In this document: positions 16,310 through 26,276 of the stretch, piece after piece
Layout: each line of letters opens with the position of its first letter
How positions within the stretch are numbered: the stretch's first letter is position 1
Position numbers and translations under genes: made by a program
NCBI GenBank assembly: GCA_964432885.1
Contig: CAYSPG010000006.1
Location: 1-64,000, forward strand
Direction: 5' to 3'
DNA from: CAYSPG01 sp964432885
Lineage (GTDB): Bacteria; Bacteroidota; Bacteroidia; AKYH767-A; OLB10
DNA: 64,000 nucleotides
Notes under the pieces: model-generated
What the model saw: only the letters and a program-made list of their open reading frames with translations
Told to the model about the DNA's origin: nothing
Databases searched by the model: none

Positions 16310-19300
16310 ATGACTCGATTACTTACCCTACTTTTTGCGTTAGTTACACTTGCCGTGAAAGCTGACCAAACCATTGTTCCCTATGGTTCAGCCTGGAAAT
16401 ATCTGGATAACGGCACCGACCAGGGAACAGCATGGACTGCCACATCATTTAACGATGTGAGTTGGGCTACAGGAAATTCAGAACTTGGATATGGTGATGG
16501 TGGCGAAGCTACCGTTGTAAGTTATGGCCCCAGTTCGTCAAATAAATACATGACTACTTATTTCCGTCAGGCGATAAACATTACAAACGTAAATGCATTT
16601 ACAGGTTTTACGTTAAATATAAAACGTGATGATGGTGCAGTGGTTTATGTAAATGGTGTGGAGGTTTTTCGTTCCAATATGCCTGCAGGTACAATTACAT
16701 ATTTATCTCCTGCTGCAGCCGATGCTCCTGATGATGGAAACACAGCACAAACAATTTCATTACTCACTTCGGCTTTTGCAAATGGCAATAACCTAATTGC
16801 AGTTGAAATGCACCAGTTTGTTGCCGCTAGTTCTGATTTAAGTTTTAATCTTGAACTGATTGGCGTTGCTGCTGCCCCTCCCGTTATTACACGCGGTGCC
16901 TATTTACAGCTTGCCACTCCAACAAGTATTTATGTAAGGTGGAGAACAAACAATAATTGCGATTCGAAAATTGTTTATGGAACTTCTGCTGGTGTTTTTA
17001 CAAATTCGGCTTACAACATTTCTTCGGTAACTGAACACGTGTTACAACTTACCGGACTTTCACCAAACACAAAATATTATTATGCTGTTGCAACTTCTAC
17101 AGATACTATTCAAAATAATTCAACCGAAAACTTTTTTGTAACTCCTCCCACAGCTAATACTGCAAAGAATACCCGCATTTGGGTATTGGGTGATATGGGT
17201 ACAAACACAGCCGAACAAAACCAGGTGCGTGATGCATACTATAATTATACAGGAAGCACCTACACCGATTTAATGTTATGGCTTGGTGATAATGCGTACA
17301 GCTATGGCACCGATGCTGAATATCAGAATAACGTATTCAGCAATCACATGGAAAAAATATTAAAGCAAACTGTTGTGTATCCTGCTGCAGGAAATCATGA
17401 TGTAGATGGCCCATCGGCATCAAATGCAAGCACACAAACCGGGCCTTATTTTGATATGTTTACTTTACCGGCTAATGCTGAGGCGGGTGGTGTAGCGTCA
17501 GGAACTGAAGCATACTATTCATATAATTATAACAACATTCACTTTGTGGTTTTAGAAACTACTACGGCATCGTTCAGGGTAAATGGCGGAGCCATGATGA
17601 CCTGGTTACAAAGTGATTTGGCTACTGCCACTCAAAAATGGAAAGTGGTGTATTTCCACCACCCTCCTTATACAATGGGAAGCCATAACTCAGATACAGA
17701 AGCGCAGCATATAGAAATGCGCCAAAATTTTGTTCCAATACTTGAACAGTATAATGTAGATTTGGTATTAAGCGGACACAGCCATAATTACGAGCGTACA
17801 TACTTTATCAAAAATCATACTGGTGACGAAGCCTCTTTTACAGCAGCCAATCAGGTGGATGCAGGAAGTGGCGCAGTGGCAACTCCCTATATAAAAAACA
17901 CAACTAATAATTATAAAGGAACCGTGTACACCGTGTGCGGAATTTCAGGTGTGATCGAAGGAACGCAAACCAGTTGGCCTCATTCTGCAATGTATTCATA
18001 TTCTAGTGCAACGTATGGTTCGATGGTAATTGATATAAATGGTGATTCGCTTGTTGCAAAACTTATTGATAATGCATTGCCCAATCCAAATGTTTTTGAC
18101 CAATTTAAAATTGTTAAGCAATGCAATTTATCTGTAACGCTAAATCCGTTTAGCAATGTTTGCTCTAATGCTGCATCGTTTGCTTTAACGGGTGGTTCAC
18201 CTTCCGGAGGAACGTACAGTGGAAACGGTGTAAGCGGTGGAAATTTTAATCCCGCTACAGCGGGCGTAGGCACTCACACTATAACCTATACGTATAGTGA
18301 TGGTGTGTGTACAAATTTTGCTACAGCAAATATTACGGTAAACCAGGCGGCAGTAATTACGGCATCAGGCCCGCTGGCTGTTTGTAATGGTTCTGCAATT
18401 ACATTAAATGCTGTAACAGGTGCAGGTATAACCTACCAATGGTATAAAAATAATGTTGCACAAGCGGGCTACACGGCATCCAGTTTTCTTACCGGAAATG
18501 CAGGCACTTATTATTGCAACATACAAGGCATTGCCTGCCCGGGAAATTCAAACTCGCTTGTTATTACTGTTGTGAATAATCCAAACCCTGCAATGACAAC
18601 AAGCACACCTCTTACATTTTGCAGTCCGGGTTCTGTTGATATTACTTCAAACACATTTGCTGGCTGTACATTTCAATGGCAGAAAAACAGCACCAACATA
18701 CCCGGTGCTACAAATCAAACATACACTGCTACCACAGCCGGAAAATATCGTATTGCACAAACAGCAAACGGTTGTACCAAAATGACAAACTATACTGTTG
18801 ATGTTGTTAATGCAACATCAGTGCCTGCGGTAATTGTTGCCAACGGGCCTCCCACATTTTGTCCAGGCGGTTCGGTGGTGCTTGCCGTAAGCAACCCAAT
18901 ACCGGGCTATTTATTTCAATGGAAATTAAATAATGTAAATATTTCAGGTGCCACACAAAATACATACACCGCTACTGCATCTGGTTCTTATACATGTGCC
19001 GTAAGTGCAACATGCGGAAATACTACAAGCAATGCAATTGTTGTTTCTGCTTCATCTATAACTGCAACTATTTCTCCTTCGCCATCGGTTGATATTTGCA
19101 GTGGTGCAACGGCTGTTCTTAATGCAACTTCAGGCCCCGGTTATACTTATCAGTGGAAACTTAATACCGTTGATATTGCCGGTGCAACCAATGCAACATA
19201 TAACGCAACTGCCGCAGGTTCATACACGGTGTTTATCAATTCGTCATGCGGAAGTTCACTTTCTGCGCAAGCAACCACTGTAAACATTGTTCCCGTTACG

Positions 19301-20044
19301 GCAACATCTACACCGGCCGGCACCACCACAATTTGCGAGGGACAAGCTGCAACATTTACTGCCAACACCGGCTACAATTACACGTACCAATGGTTAAAAA
19401 ACAATGTGGCAATTGCAGGAGCAACTAATGTATCGTATGCAACTGCAAATGGTGGCAACTACACAGTGCATGTTACACAAGGCGGTGTTTGCTCAGCAAC
19501 ATCAGCAGCATCGGTTTTGGTTGTTACTAATAATCCAACAGCAACTATAAATCCATCGGCACCACAAACCATGTGTGCTGGGCAAAATATGTTATACACT
19601 GCAAACACGTTTGCCGGTGTAACTTATCAGTGGCAAAAAGGTTCAACTAACATTGCAGGCGCAACCAACCAAACGTTTAGTGCAACACAGGCCGGCAATT
19701 ACCGTGTGGTTGAAACAGCAAACGGTTGTCAGAAAATTTCACAATCGGTTGTACTTACTATTAACTGTCGCGAAGCTAATGGGAATTTAATGGCTGATGA
19801 AAATCATTTCAGCGTTCAGCCAAACCCATTTACGGATTATACCACACTTCTTATTCCTGAAGAAACTGATTTGCAGAATTTAAAAATCGAATTGTATAAT
19901 ATTCTTGGTAAAAAAGTTAAAGATATAAGTGTAGTATCATCTGAAATAAAAATGTACCGCGATAATTTAACGCCCGGTATATACCTCTTAAAAGTAAAAT
20001 CGTTTAATGAAGATGTTTTTGTTAAACGGGTAATAATGGAGTAA
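16310..20044 (+). CDS. Secreted purple-acid-phosphatase-like protein with Ig-like repeats and T9SS tail
   Basis: A signal peptide (residues 1-18) is followed by a beta-sandwich domain (about 22-185) and an FN3-like purple acid phosphatase N-domain (about 190-280). A calcineurin-like metallophosphoesterase domain follows at about 285-595. Its metal-ligand motifs are all present: GDMG near 294, GDNAYSY near 326, GNHDVDG near 361, HHPP near 451 and GHSHNYER near 489. The enzyme should hydrolyse phosphomonoesters outside the cell with a binuclear metal centre. Residues 620-1160 hold six or more cysteine-bearing Ig-like modules with YQWxxN cores. The last 75 residues are a type A T9SS domain (VQPNPF, LYNILGKKV, LTPGIYLLKV). 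It is probably involved in phosphate scavenging. Confidence 0.9.
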   Translation: MTRLLTLLFALVTLAVKADQTIVPYGSAWKYLDNGTDQGTAWTATSFNDVSWATGNSELGYGDGGEATVVSYGPSSSNKYMTTYFRQAINITNVNAFTGFTLNIKRDDGAVVYVNGVEVFRSNMPAGTITYLSPAAADAPDDGNTAQTISLLTSAFANGNNLIAVEMHQFVAASSDLSFNLELIGVAAAPPVITRGAYLQLATPTSIYVRWRTNNNCDSKIVYGTSAGVFTNSAYNISSVTEHVLQLTGLSPNTKYYYAVATSTDTIQNNSTENFFVTPPTANTAKNTRIWVLGDMGTNTAEQNQVRDAYYNYTGSTYTDLMLWLGDNAYSYGTDAEYQNNVFSNHMEKILKQTVVYPAAGNHDVDGPSASNASTQTGPYFDMFTLPANAEAGGVASGTEAYYSYNYNNIHFVVLETTTASFRVNGGAMMTWLQSDLATATQKWKVVYFHHPPYTMGSHNSDTEAQHIEMRQNFVPILEQYNVDLVLSGHSHNYERTYFIKNHTGDEASFTAANQVDAGSGAVATPYIKNTTNNYKGTVYTVCGISGVIEGTQTSWPHSAMYSYSSATYGSMVIDINGDSLVAKLIDNALPNPNVFDQFKIVKQCNLSVTLNPFSNVCSNAASFALTGGSPSGGTYSGNGVSGGNFNPATAGVGTHTITYTYSDGVCTNFATANITVNQAAVITASGPLAVCNGSAITLNAVTGAGITYQWYKNNVAQAGYTASSFLTGNAGTYYCNIQGIACPGNSNSLVITVVNNPNPAMTTSTPLTFCSPGSVDITSNTFAGCTFQWQKNSTNIPGATNQTYTATTAGKYRIAQTANGCTKMTNYTVDVVNATSVPAVIVANGPPTFCPGGSVVLAVSNPIPGYLFQWKLNNVNISGATQNTYTATASGSYTCAVSATCGNTTSNAIVVSASSITATISPSPSVDICSGATAVLNATSGPGYTYQWKLNTVDIAGATNATYNATAAGSYTVFINSSCGSSLSAQATTVNIVPVTATSTPAGTTTICEGQAATFTANTGYNYTYQWLKNNVAIAGATNVSYATANGGNYTVHVTQGGVCSATSAASVLVVTNNPTATINPSAPQTMCAGQNMLYTANTFAGVTYQWQKGSTNIAGATNQTFSATQAGNYRVVETANGCQKISQSVVLTINCREANGNLMADENHFSVQPNPFTDYTTLLIPEETDLQNLKIELYNILGKKVKDISVVSSEIKMYRDNLTPGIYLLKVKSFNEDVFVKRVIME

Positions 20045-20063
20045 AAGCAGCAATTATCAAATT

Positions 20064-20101
20064 AAAGAAGGCGTTTGGAGTTTCAACCAAACGCCTTCTT
20101 T
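20064..20101. terminator. Bidirectional intrinsic terminator
   Basis: A perfect 15-bp stem (20064-20078 with 20087-20101), an 8-nt loop and flanking A/T runs lie between two convergent genes. It can serve both the phosphatase-like gene and the histidine kinase gene. Confidence 0.85.
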
Positions 20102-20111
20102 ATTAAAAAAA

Positions 20112-21239
20112 TTATTCAACCCACAGAAACTTTATCTGTGTGCCATTGGTGTATGTAGGATTTATCCAAACCCTACCTCCACGGTCTTCCACTATTTTTT
20201 TAACAATGGATAATCCAACACCTGCTGTTTGAACATTATCCTTGGGCTGTAATGTTTGAAAAATGTCAAACACTACCTGCATTTGTTGTGGTTTTATTCC
20301 CGGCCCGTCATCAGTAACTGTAAACTCATAGCCATTATCAATTTTTTTGCATTCAAGTGATATGGTTCCTGTTTTTTCTTTATGATGAATAAAAGCATTT
20401 TTAAATAACTCAACAAAAACCTTTTGTATTTTATTTTTTTCGGTTTTCATTTTCGGCAAGTCGGCAGGTAAATGAACTATAAAGCCGTTCTTTTCTTGTA
20501 TGTCTTCTAAAGTTTCTTCAAGCACTGTTTTCAGATCTATGCTTTCCTTTGGTGCAGCATTTTTTCCGGCTCGGCCATATTCCAGTAATCCGTTAAGCAA
20601 CAATTGCAAACGCGCTATCCGGTTTTTCAGAAGAGCCATGTTTTCCTGCGCTTCGGCATTTATATTCTCCTTTAAATCTTCTTCAAGCCATGTTATTAAA
20701 TTTTCAATTGCACGTACAGGAGCATATAAATCATGCGACAGGATGTAAACGAATTTATCGAGATGGTCTTCTAATTTATTTATGGTTTTTTGTTGCTGTA
20801 GATTTAATCTGCGCAAGCGGCACATATTTTCGAAAAGCGATACTATTTTATTGGTTTCATCGATATCAAGTGGTTTTGGAATAAATTCATAGGTGCCTGT
20901 TTCAAAAATATCAAACGATGGACGCTCGCTACGAGCTATTGCCGACACAAATATGATGGGTATGTGTTTCGTTTTTGAATTTACCCTTAGAAGTTGAGCC
21001 ACCTCTACTCCATCCATCTCAGGCATTTGAATATCCAGTAAAATTAAATCTATCTGTTCTTCCATCAATAGCTTTAATGCTTCGTTACCCGAAAAGGCTT
21101 TTATTAAAATACGATCATCACTTTCTAAAATACTTTCGAGTGTAAGTAGGTTTTCCGGAATATCGTCAACCAACAGTAATTTAAGCGGTTCGGCTATTAC
21201 AGTTTTTTTTGATGCAACAGGTGTTAATGTGGTTTGCAT
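20112..21239 (-). CDS. Response regulator-histidine kinase hybrid
   Basis: This is a soluble two-component protein with the receiver first. The REC domain (residues 18-138) has the acidic pair D25 and D26, phospho-acceptor D69 in LILLDIQMPEMDG and K122 in FIPKPLD. A short coiled coil (about 142-165) leads to a HisKA domain with phosphorylated H169 in ILSHDLYAPVRAI. The HATPase domain follows at about 255-375: N-box FKNAFIHH, G1 DDGPGIKP and G2 AGVGLSIVKK. There is no membrane span or sensor domain, so its input likely comes from another kinase through D69. No DNA-binding output is present and the neighbours give no target. Confidence 0.92.
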   Translation of the reverse strand: MQTTLTPVASKKTVIAEPLKLLLVDDIPENLLTLESILESDDRILIKAFSGNEALKLLMEEQIDLILLDIQMPEMDGVEVAQLLRVNSKTKHIPIIFVSAIARSERPSFDIFETGTYEFIPKPLDIDETNKIVSLFENMCRLRRLNLQQQKTINKLEDHLDKFVYILSHDLYAPVRAIENLITWLEEDLKENINAEAQENMALLKNRIARLQLLLNGLLEYGRAGKNAAPKESIDLKTVLEETLEDIQEKNGFIVHLPADLPKMKTEKNKIQKVFVELFKNAFIHHKEKTGTISLECKKIDNGYEFTVTDDGPGIKPQQMQVVFDIFQTLQPKDNVQTAGVGLSIVKKIVEDRGGRVWINPTYTNGTQIKFLWVE

Positions 21240-21339
21240 TATCGTTTTATTAGAATTATAGATAAAGTTTTACGGAAGAACCAATATAAAGTTACGAGCC
21301 TATTTGTAATTTTATACTCATCGAAATACATCTACGACT

Positions 21340-21347
21340 TACCTTTG
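21340..21347 (+). promoter_or_regulatory. Promoter giving a near-leaderless methyltransferase transcript
   Basis: TACCTTTG matches the −7 consensus exactly and stands only 5 nt before the ATG at 21353, so transcription should begin at or next to the start codon. Confidence 0.55.
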
Positions 21348-21352
21348 CCCCC

Positions 21353-22243
21353 ATGCACTTACTAACCCCCACCCATTTTCACGATTACGAACTTATAGAT
21401 ACAGGCCACTTTGAAAAACTTGAGCGCTTTGGCCAATACATTACTATTCGACCTGAGCCACAGGCCGTATGGAACAAAAAACTTTCAGATAAAGAATGGG
21501 AAAAAAAAGCGCATGTAAAGTTTGTTCCTAAAAACAGTTCATCGGGCAATTGGAAAAAGTTTAAGGAAATGCCTGATAGGTGGAACATGAGTTATCAAAT
21601 CCGAAATTCGAAATCCGAAATCCGAAATATAACGCTTCGATTGGCTCTAACTTCGTTTAAACACGTGGGCGTTTTTCCTGAACAGGCGGTTAATTGGGAT
21701 TTTATTTATGATGCGGTGCGAGACATTTCAGTTGAACAACCGAAGATTTTAAATCTATTTGCTTATACAGGTGCAGCATCATTGGCGGCAAAAACAGCAG
21801 GTGCTGATGTTATTCATCTTGATTCGATAAAGCAGGTGGTGTCGTGGGCAAAAGAAAATATGGAACTTTCAAAACTTGATAACATCCGTTGGTTGGTTGA
21901 AGATGCTATGACATTTGTAAAGCGCGAAATAAAACGTGGAAAAAAATATCACGGCATTATATTAGACCCTCCTGCTTATGGACACGGCCCCAATGGCGAA
22001 AGCTGGAAACTGGAAAATGAAATAAATGAAATGATGCGTATGGTTGCACAGTTGCTTGACGAAAAGCATTTTTTAATTCTTAACACGTACTCACTTGGTT
22101 TTTCGAGCATGATACTTGACAATATTTTAGACCAGTACTTTGACAAAAACATAAAACGCGAAACGGGTGAAATATTTTTACAAAGCACCACGCTTCAAAA
22201 ATTGCCGCTGGGTGTTTTTGCAAGGCACAAGAAAGGGTATTAA
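21353..22243 (+). CDS. SAM-dependent methyltransferase, RlmI-like (rRNA-type) family
   Basis: This class I methyltransferase resembles enzymes that methylate 23S rRNA cytosine (RlmI-like, Methyltrans_SAM domain). An N-terminal domain covers residues 1-105. The catalytic Rossmann domain has motif I NLFAYTGAASLAA near 133-145 and motif IV LDPPAYGHGP near 204. FKHVGVFPEQAVNWD just before the catalytic domain is typical of the family. Residues 81-93 (IRNSKSEIRN region) are a low-complexity insertion encoded by a DNA repeat at 21597-21629. It lies before the catalytic domain and need not inactivate it. The gene stands alone with its own promoter. Its RNA target is not provable here. Confidence 0.83.
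   Translation: MHLLTPTHFHDYELIDTGHFEKLERFGQYITIRPEPQAVWNKKLSDKEWEKKAHVKFVPKNSSSGNWKKFKEMPDRWNMSYQIRNSKSEIRNITLRLALTSFKHVGVFPEQAVNWDFIYDAVRDISVEQPKILNLFAYTGAASLAAKTAGADVIHLDSIKQVVSWAKENMELSKLDNIRWLVEDAMTFVKREIKRGKKYHGIILDPPAYGHGPNGESWKLENEINEMMRMVAQLLDEKHFLILNTYSLGFSSMILDNILDQYFDKNIKRETGEIFLQSTTLQKLPLGVFARHKKGY
21597..21629 (+). repeat. In-frame short-repeat insertion in the methyltransferase gene
   Basis: Tandem GAAATCC/GAAATTC-like units fill 33 bp in frame and encode QIRNSKSEIRN. The pattern is like the AAATC repeats seen in intergenic DNA at 12771-12790 and 14052-14077. Confidence 0.65.
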
Positions 22244-22446
22244 AATAAACAGCTCAAACAAATAATTTCTTGAATTAACGATTTGTATATTGGTAAAGGA
22301 TTCGTTATTCGTTGAAATAAAACCTTAACACTTTTTTCACTTTCTTTTTTTGTAGTTTTATCTCACAAAATTTACAAGGCAGGTTTCCCAGAATAAAGCA
22401 ATAACTAAATCATTAAATCTGCGTTGTATAATTTAAGTTTATAAAA

Positions 22447-25400
22447 ATGAGTTCAGGATATAACATCTTACTACAAAAACTTGACGCTTTTATACGCAAG
22501 TATTACCGCAACCAATTAATGCGCGGTGCAATATATGCTACAGGCATTACAGTTATCTTTTATTTAAGTGTTGCATTGCTCGAGCATTTTGCATGGTTTG
22601 GAACGCGTGTGCGAACAGGTTTGTTTTACGCTTTTATTTTAATCAATGCTGTTGTCATCACCCGCTTATTTATTATTCCTCTTTTAAAAATGTTCAGATT
22701 AGGAAAAGTTATTTCGCATGAGCAGGCATCACAAATTATTGGTGACCATTTTCCAAACGTAAAAGACAAGTTGTTAAACACACTTCAGCTAAACGAACTT
22801 GCCGGACAAACCAGCAACGAGTTAATTGCAGCAAGCATTGAGCAAAAAACAAATGAGCTGCGGCCTGTTTCATTTACCAATGCCATTGATTTAAACCGCA
22901 ACAAGAAATATTTACCGTATGCATTAATTCCACTGGCTGTGTTTTTTATTTTGCTTTTTGCAGCACCAAGTCTTATAAAAGAAAGCACCGGAAGATTGTT
23001 GCATCATAACACAGCTTATGAAAAACCGGCACCTTTCCGTTTTGTGATTTTAAACAGCGATTTAAAAGTTATTCAGCAGGAAGATTTTACAGTAAACGTA
23101 AAATTGGAAGGCGATGAAATTCCCGATCAGGTTTATATTAAATCAGGCGACCGCCAGTTTAAATTAGATAAACAGGATAAATTAAATTTCACCTACACGT
23201 TTCATCATGTGATGAAAAACACCGAGTTTGAATTTACTGCCGATGGTTTTAATTCTAAAGAATATGAACTGTTGGCCGTGCCTAATCCGGTTGTTTTAAA
23301 CTTTGATGTTGATTTGGTTTATCCATCGTATCTGCAAAAGCAAAACGAAAAATTAAAAAACACGGGCGATATTTTAATTCCAGCAGGAACAAAAGTTAAA
23401 TGGAATTTTAAAACAGAAAATACCGACAGGCTTTCGTTTATTTTTTCTGACACTTCAATTATTCTTTCCAAGCAAAACGAAAATGATTTTGCCTACAGCA
23501 AATCGTTTATGCAAAACAATTCGTATGCTGTTGCAACATCAAATGCATTTTTAAATAGTAAGGATACCATGCGTTACAGTATCAATGTAATTCTAGACCA
23601 GTATCCTATAATTAATGTTGACCAGCAAAATGATTCGGTAACAACCCAACGAATCTATTTCAGAGGATTGGTTAAAGACGATTATGGTTTTTCACGACTT
23701 GTTTTCTCTTATCGTTTTTTGAAAGATGAAAAGGATACATTGAACCGAAGCGATAAACTACAAACACAAAGCATTGCTTTAAATAAAAGCGTAACGCAAA
23801 ACGAATTTTTTCATTACTGGGATGCAAGCACCATTGGCATACAAGCTGGTGAGCAATTAGAATATTATTTTGAAGTGTGGGATAATGATGGGGTAACTGG
23901 CCCCAAATCTGCACGATCACAAACACAAATTTTTAAAGCACCTACATTAAAAGAACTTGCACAAAGCACTGACAAAAGCAATAATGAGATTAAAAAAGAT
24001 TTATCAGAAAGTTTAAAAGAAGCCAACAAACTTCAAAAGCAAATTACCGAAACAGCCCGCAAATTGCTGGAGAAAAAAAATGCCGACTACGAAGACAAAA
24101 AACGAATTGAAGATTTATTGAATCAACAAAAAGAACTTGAACAAAAACTTAACGAAATAAAATCGGAACAGGAAAAAAGCGCTGCCAAACAAAACGAGTA
24201 TAATAAAGACAGTCAGGTAGCCGAAAAGCAACAGCAGATACAGGAGTTGTTTGACAAATTACAAAGCCCCGAACTAAAAGAGTTGATGAAACAATTGGAG
24301 CAATTGATGTCGCAGTTAGATAAACAAAAAGTGCAGGATGCTTTGGAGAAAATGAAAATGTCGACCAAAGACATGGAGAAGCAGCTTGACCGAACACTTG
24401 AATTATTTAAGCAACTTGAATTGGAACAAAAAACTAAAGAAGCCATTGAAAAATTAGATAAGCTGGCGCAGGAGCAAAAAAATCTTTCTGAAAAATCGTT
24501 AGAAAAAAATGCCGACAACAAAGAGTTGCAACAAAAACAAAATGAATTAAGCAAAGAGTTTGATGAACTGAAAAAAGATTTGCAGGAAATGGACAAGAAA
24601 AACAAAGACCTTGAGTTTCCGCAAGAGTTGGCTAATACTGAACAGGAGCAAAAAGATATAGACCAGGACATGCAGCAAAGCGAACAGGAACTGGGCGAAA
24701 ACAAAAAATCAAAAGCATCCAAATCGCAAAAAAGTGCAGGAGAAAAAATGGAAAGCATGAGCAACAAAATGAAACAGCAACAGGCACAGGAAGAACAGGA
24801 ACAAGCCGAAGAAGACATGGCATCATTACGTTATTTGCTTGAAAACTTAATCCGTTTTTCGTTTGACCAGGAAGCACTGATGCAGGATTTAAAATCGGTT
24901 GATGTAAATAATCCGCAATATGTAAAAATGGGACAGCGACAAAAAAAATTATCAGAGGATGTAAAAATTATTGAAGACTCATTATTCGCGCTAAGCAAAC
25001 GTGTGGTACAAATAAGCAACACCGTAAACACCGAAGTAGGAAAAATAAATTCGAGCATCGAAAAATCGGTGGCGCATTTGCAAGACAGGCAAGTGCCCTT
25101 AGCGCGCAGCGAACAACAATATGTAATGACATCGGCAAACAACCTTGCATTATTATTAAACGAAGCGCTTGAACAAATGCAGATGCAAAGCCAGCAGCAA
25201 AAACAGGGCAACGGAAGTTGTAAGAAACCGGGCAAAGGCAAGCCAAGTCCATCGGCTGCCAAATTAAAAGCACTGCAAAAACAACTTTCGGAGCAAATGG
25301 GAAAAATGAAAGGAAAAATGGAAGGAATGCAAAAAAACGGCAAGGGTCAGCAGGGCATGAGCGAAGAACTTGCGCGCATGGCCGCACAGCAGGAAGCCAT

Positions 25401-25782
25401 ACGCAATGAGCTTAACCAACTCAATCAACAAGAGAATAAAGATGGCAAAGGTTCACTCGGTAACTTGGGGCAAGTGGCTGATAAAATGGAACAGAACGAA
25501 CGCGATATTGTAAACAAAAGAATAACCCAGGAAACCCTAAACAGACAGCAAGAAATACTAACAAGATTGCTTGAAGCAGAGAACGCACAACGTGAAAGAG
25601 AGCAGGATGAACAACGTAAGGCAGAGGAAGCAAAAGACCAATTTTCACGAAACCCTGCCGCTTTTGAACAGTATAAAAAGTTAAAAGAAAAGGAAACAGA
25701 ATTGTTAAAAACTGTTCCTCCAAGTTTGAATCCTTATTATAAAAACCTCGTAAATTCATACTTTCAAAGTTTACAAAACTAA
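22447..25782 (+). CDS. DUF4175 family large coiled-coil membrane protein
   Basis: This large membrane protein begins with three hydrophobic segments (about residues 28-48, 58-80 and 155-175). A beta-rich extracytoplasmic region follows (about 195-500). Residues 510-1100 are a very long, charged, Gln/Lys/Glu-rich helical region with heptad patterns, including many LEQ and KQQ runs. This matches the DUF4175 family of Bacteroidota and Alphaproteobacteria, whose function is not established. A structural role between membrane and envelope is an inference. An ATPase-fold gene starts 7 nt after the stop and is probably co-expressed. The base composition of the helical part is strongly purine-rich, which accounts for long spurious frames on the other strand. 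Confidence 0.8.
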   Translation: MSSGYNILLQKLDAFIRKYYRNQLMRGAIYATGITVIFYLSVALLEHFAWFGTRVRTGLFYAFILINAVVITRLFIIPLLKMFRLGKVISHEQASQIIGDHFPNVKDKLLNTLQLNELAGQTSNELIAASIEQKTNELRPVSFTNAIDLNRNKKYLPYALIPLAVFFILLFAAPSLIKESTGRLLHHNTAYEKPAPFRFVILNSDLKVIQQEDFTVNVKLEGDEIPDQVYIKSGDRQFKLDKQDKLNFTYTFHHVMKNTEFEFTADGFNSKEYELLAVPNPVVLNFDVDLVYPSYLQKQNEKLKNTGDILIPAGTKVKWNFKTENTDRLSFIFSDTSIILSKQNENDFAYSKSFMQNNSYAVATSNAFLNSKDTMRYSINVILDQYPIINVDQQNDSVTTQRIYFRGLVKDDYGFSRLVFSYRFLKDEKDTLNRSDKLQTQSIALNKSVTQNEFFHYWDASTIGIQAGEQLEYYFEVWDNDGVTGPKSARSQTQIFKAPTLKELAQSTDKSNNEIKKDLSESLKEANKLQKQITETARKLLEKKNADYEDKKRIEDLLNQQKELEQKLNEIKSEQEKSAAKQNEYNKDSQVAEKQQQIQELFDKLQSPELKELMKQLEQLMSQLDKQKVQDALEKMKMSTKDMEKQLDRTLELFKQLELEQKTKEAIEKLDKLAQEQKNLSEKSLEKNADNKELQQKQNELSKEFDELKKDLQEMDKKNKDLEFPQELANTEQEQKDIDQDMQQSEQELGENKKSKASKSQKSAGEKMESMSNKMKQQQAQEEQEQAEEDMASLRYLLENLIRFSFDQEALMQDLKSVDVNNPQYVKMGQRQKKLSEDVKIIEDSLFALSKRVVQISNTVNTEVGKINSSIEKSVAHLQDRQVPLARSEQQYVMTSANNLALLLNEALEQMQMQSQQQKQGNGSCKKPGKGKPSPSAAKLKALQKQLSEQMGKMKGKMEGMQKNGKGQQGMSEELARMAAQQEAIRNELNQLNQQENKDGKGSLGNLGQVADKMEQNERDIVNKRITQETLNRQQEILTRLLEAENAQREREQDEQRKAEEAKDQFSRNPAAFEQYKKLKEKETELLKTVPPSLNPYYKNLVNSYFQSLQN

Positions 25783-25789
25783 TTGCATC

Positions 25790-26212
25790 ATGCACGTACA
25801 AAAAAACACTTCCGCCCTCGAAATTGACTCTCGGCCCGAGAGCATCAACATTATTGAAAAACTGATTGATGACTTGCGCGCTGAGCATAATATACACGAA
25901 GACGCCTACGGAAATATTTTGGTAGCCGTTACAGAGGCTGTTAATAACGCCATACAACATGGCAATAAATATGACCCCAATAGAAAAGTTAAAGTTGGGT
26001 ATGAACTTGAAGAAGACACCATATCATTTACCATTCGCGACCAAGGGCCAGGCTTTGACTATTACAACCTACCTGACCCCACTGCACCCGAAAACATAGA
26101 AAAACCAACTGGCAGGGGCGTATTTTTAATGAAACATCTTGCCGACCAAATTATTTTTTCGGAAAACGGATGTGTGGTTGAACTGTTTTTTAAAACCGGA
26201 CACGTAGAATAA
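25790..26212 (+). CDS. RsbW/SpoIIAB-like GHKL ATPase (anti-sigma-type kinase)
   Basis: This small stand-alone HATPase_c protein has the RsbW fold. The N-box TEAVNNAIQHGN lies at residues 48-59, G1 DQGPGFD at 84-90 and G2 GRGVFLMK at 108-115; all ATP-binding motifs are intact. In Firmicutes such proteins hold a sigma factor and phosphorylate a STAS antagonist. Here no sigma factor, STAS or PP2C gene is nearby, so a partner-switching role is unproved. It lies 7 nt after the DUF4175 gene and is followed by a strong terminator, so the two form a bicistron. Confidence 0.85.
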   Translation: MHVQKNTSALEIDSRPESINIIEKLIDDLRAEHNIHEDAYGNILVAVTEAVNNAIQHGNKYDPNRKVKVGYELEEDTISFTIRDQGPGFDYYNLPDPTAPENIEKPTGRGVFLMKHLADQIIFSENGCVVELFFKTGHVE

Positions 26213-26235
26213 ATTTTTTTAAGACTTGAAATTTT

Positions 26236-26267
26236 AAAACCAAATCGTACGATTTGGTTTTTTTTTT
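26236..26267 (+). terminator. Intrinsic terminator after the RsbW-like gene
   Basis: A perfect 26-nt palindrome (26236-26261) runs into a stretch of ten T. It lies 24 nt after the stop and ends the DUF4175 operon before the repeat element. Confidence 0.85.
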
Positions 26268-26276
26268 ATTATTTAT

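Noticed and set aside
24213..25387. Long minus-strand frames (201, 170 and 139 codons) opposite the DUF4175 gene
   Set aside because: They are Ser/Cys/Phe-rich mirror images of a purine-rich coiled-coil coding region.
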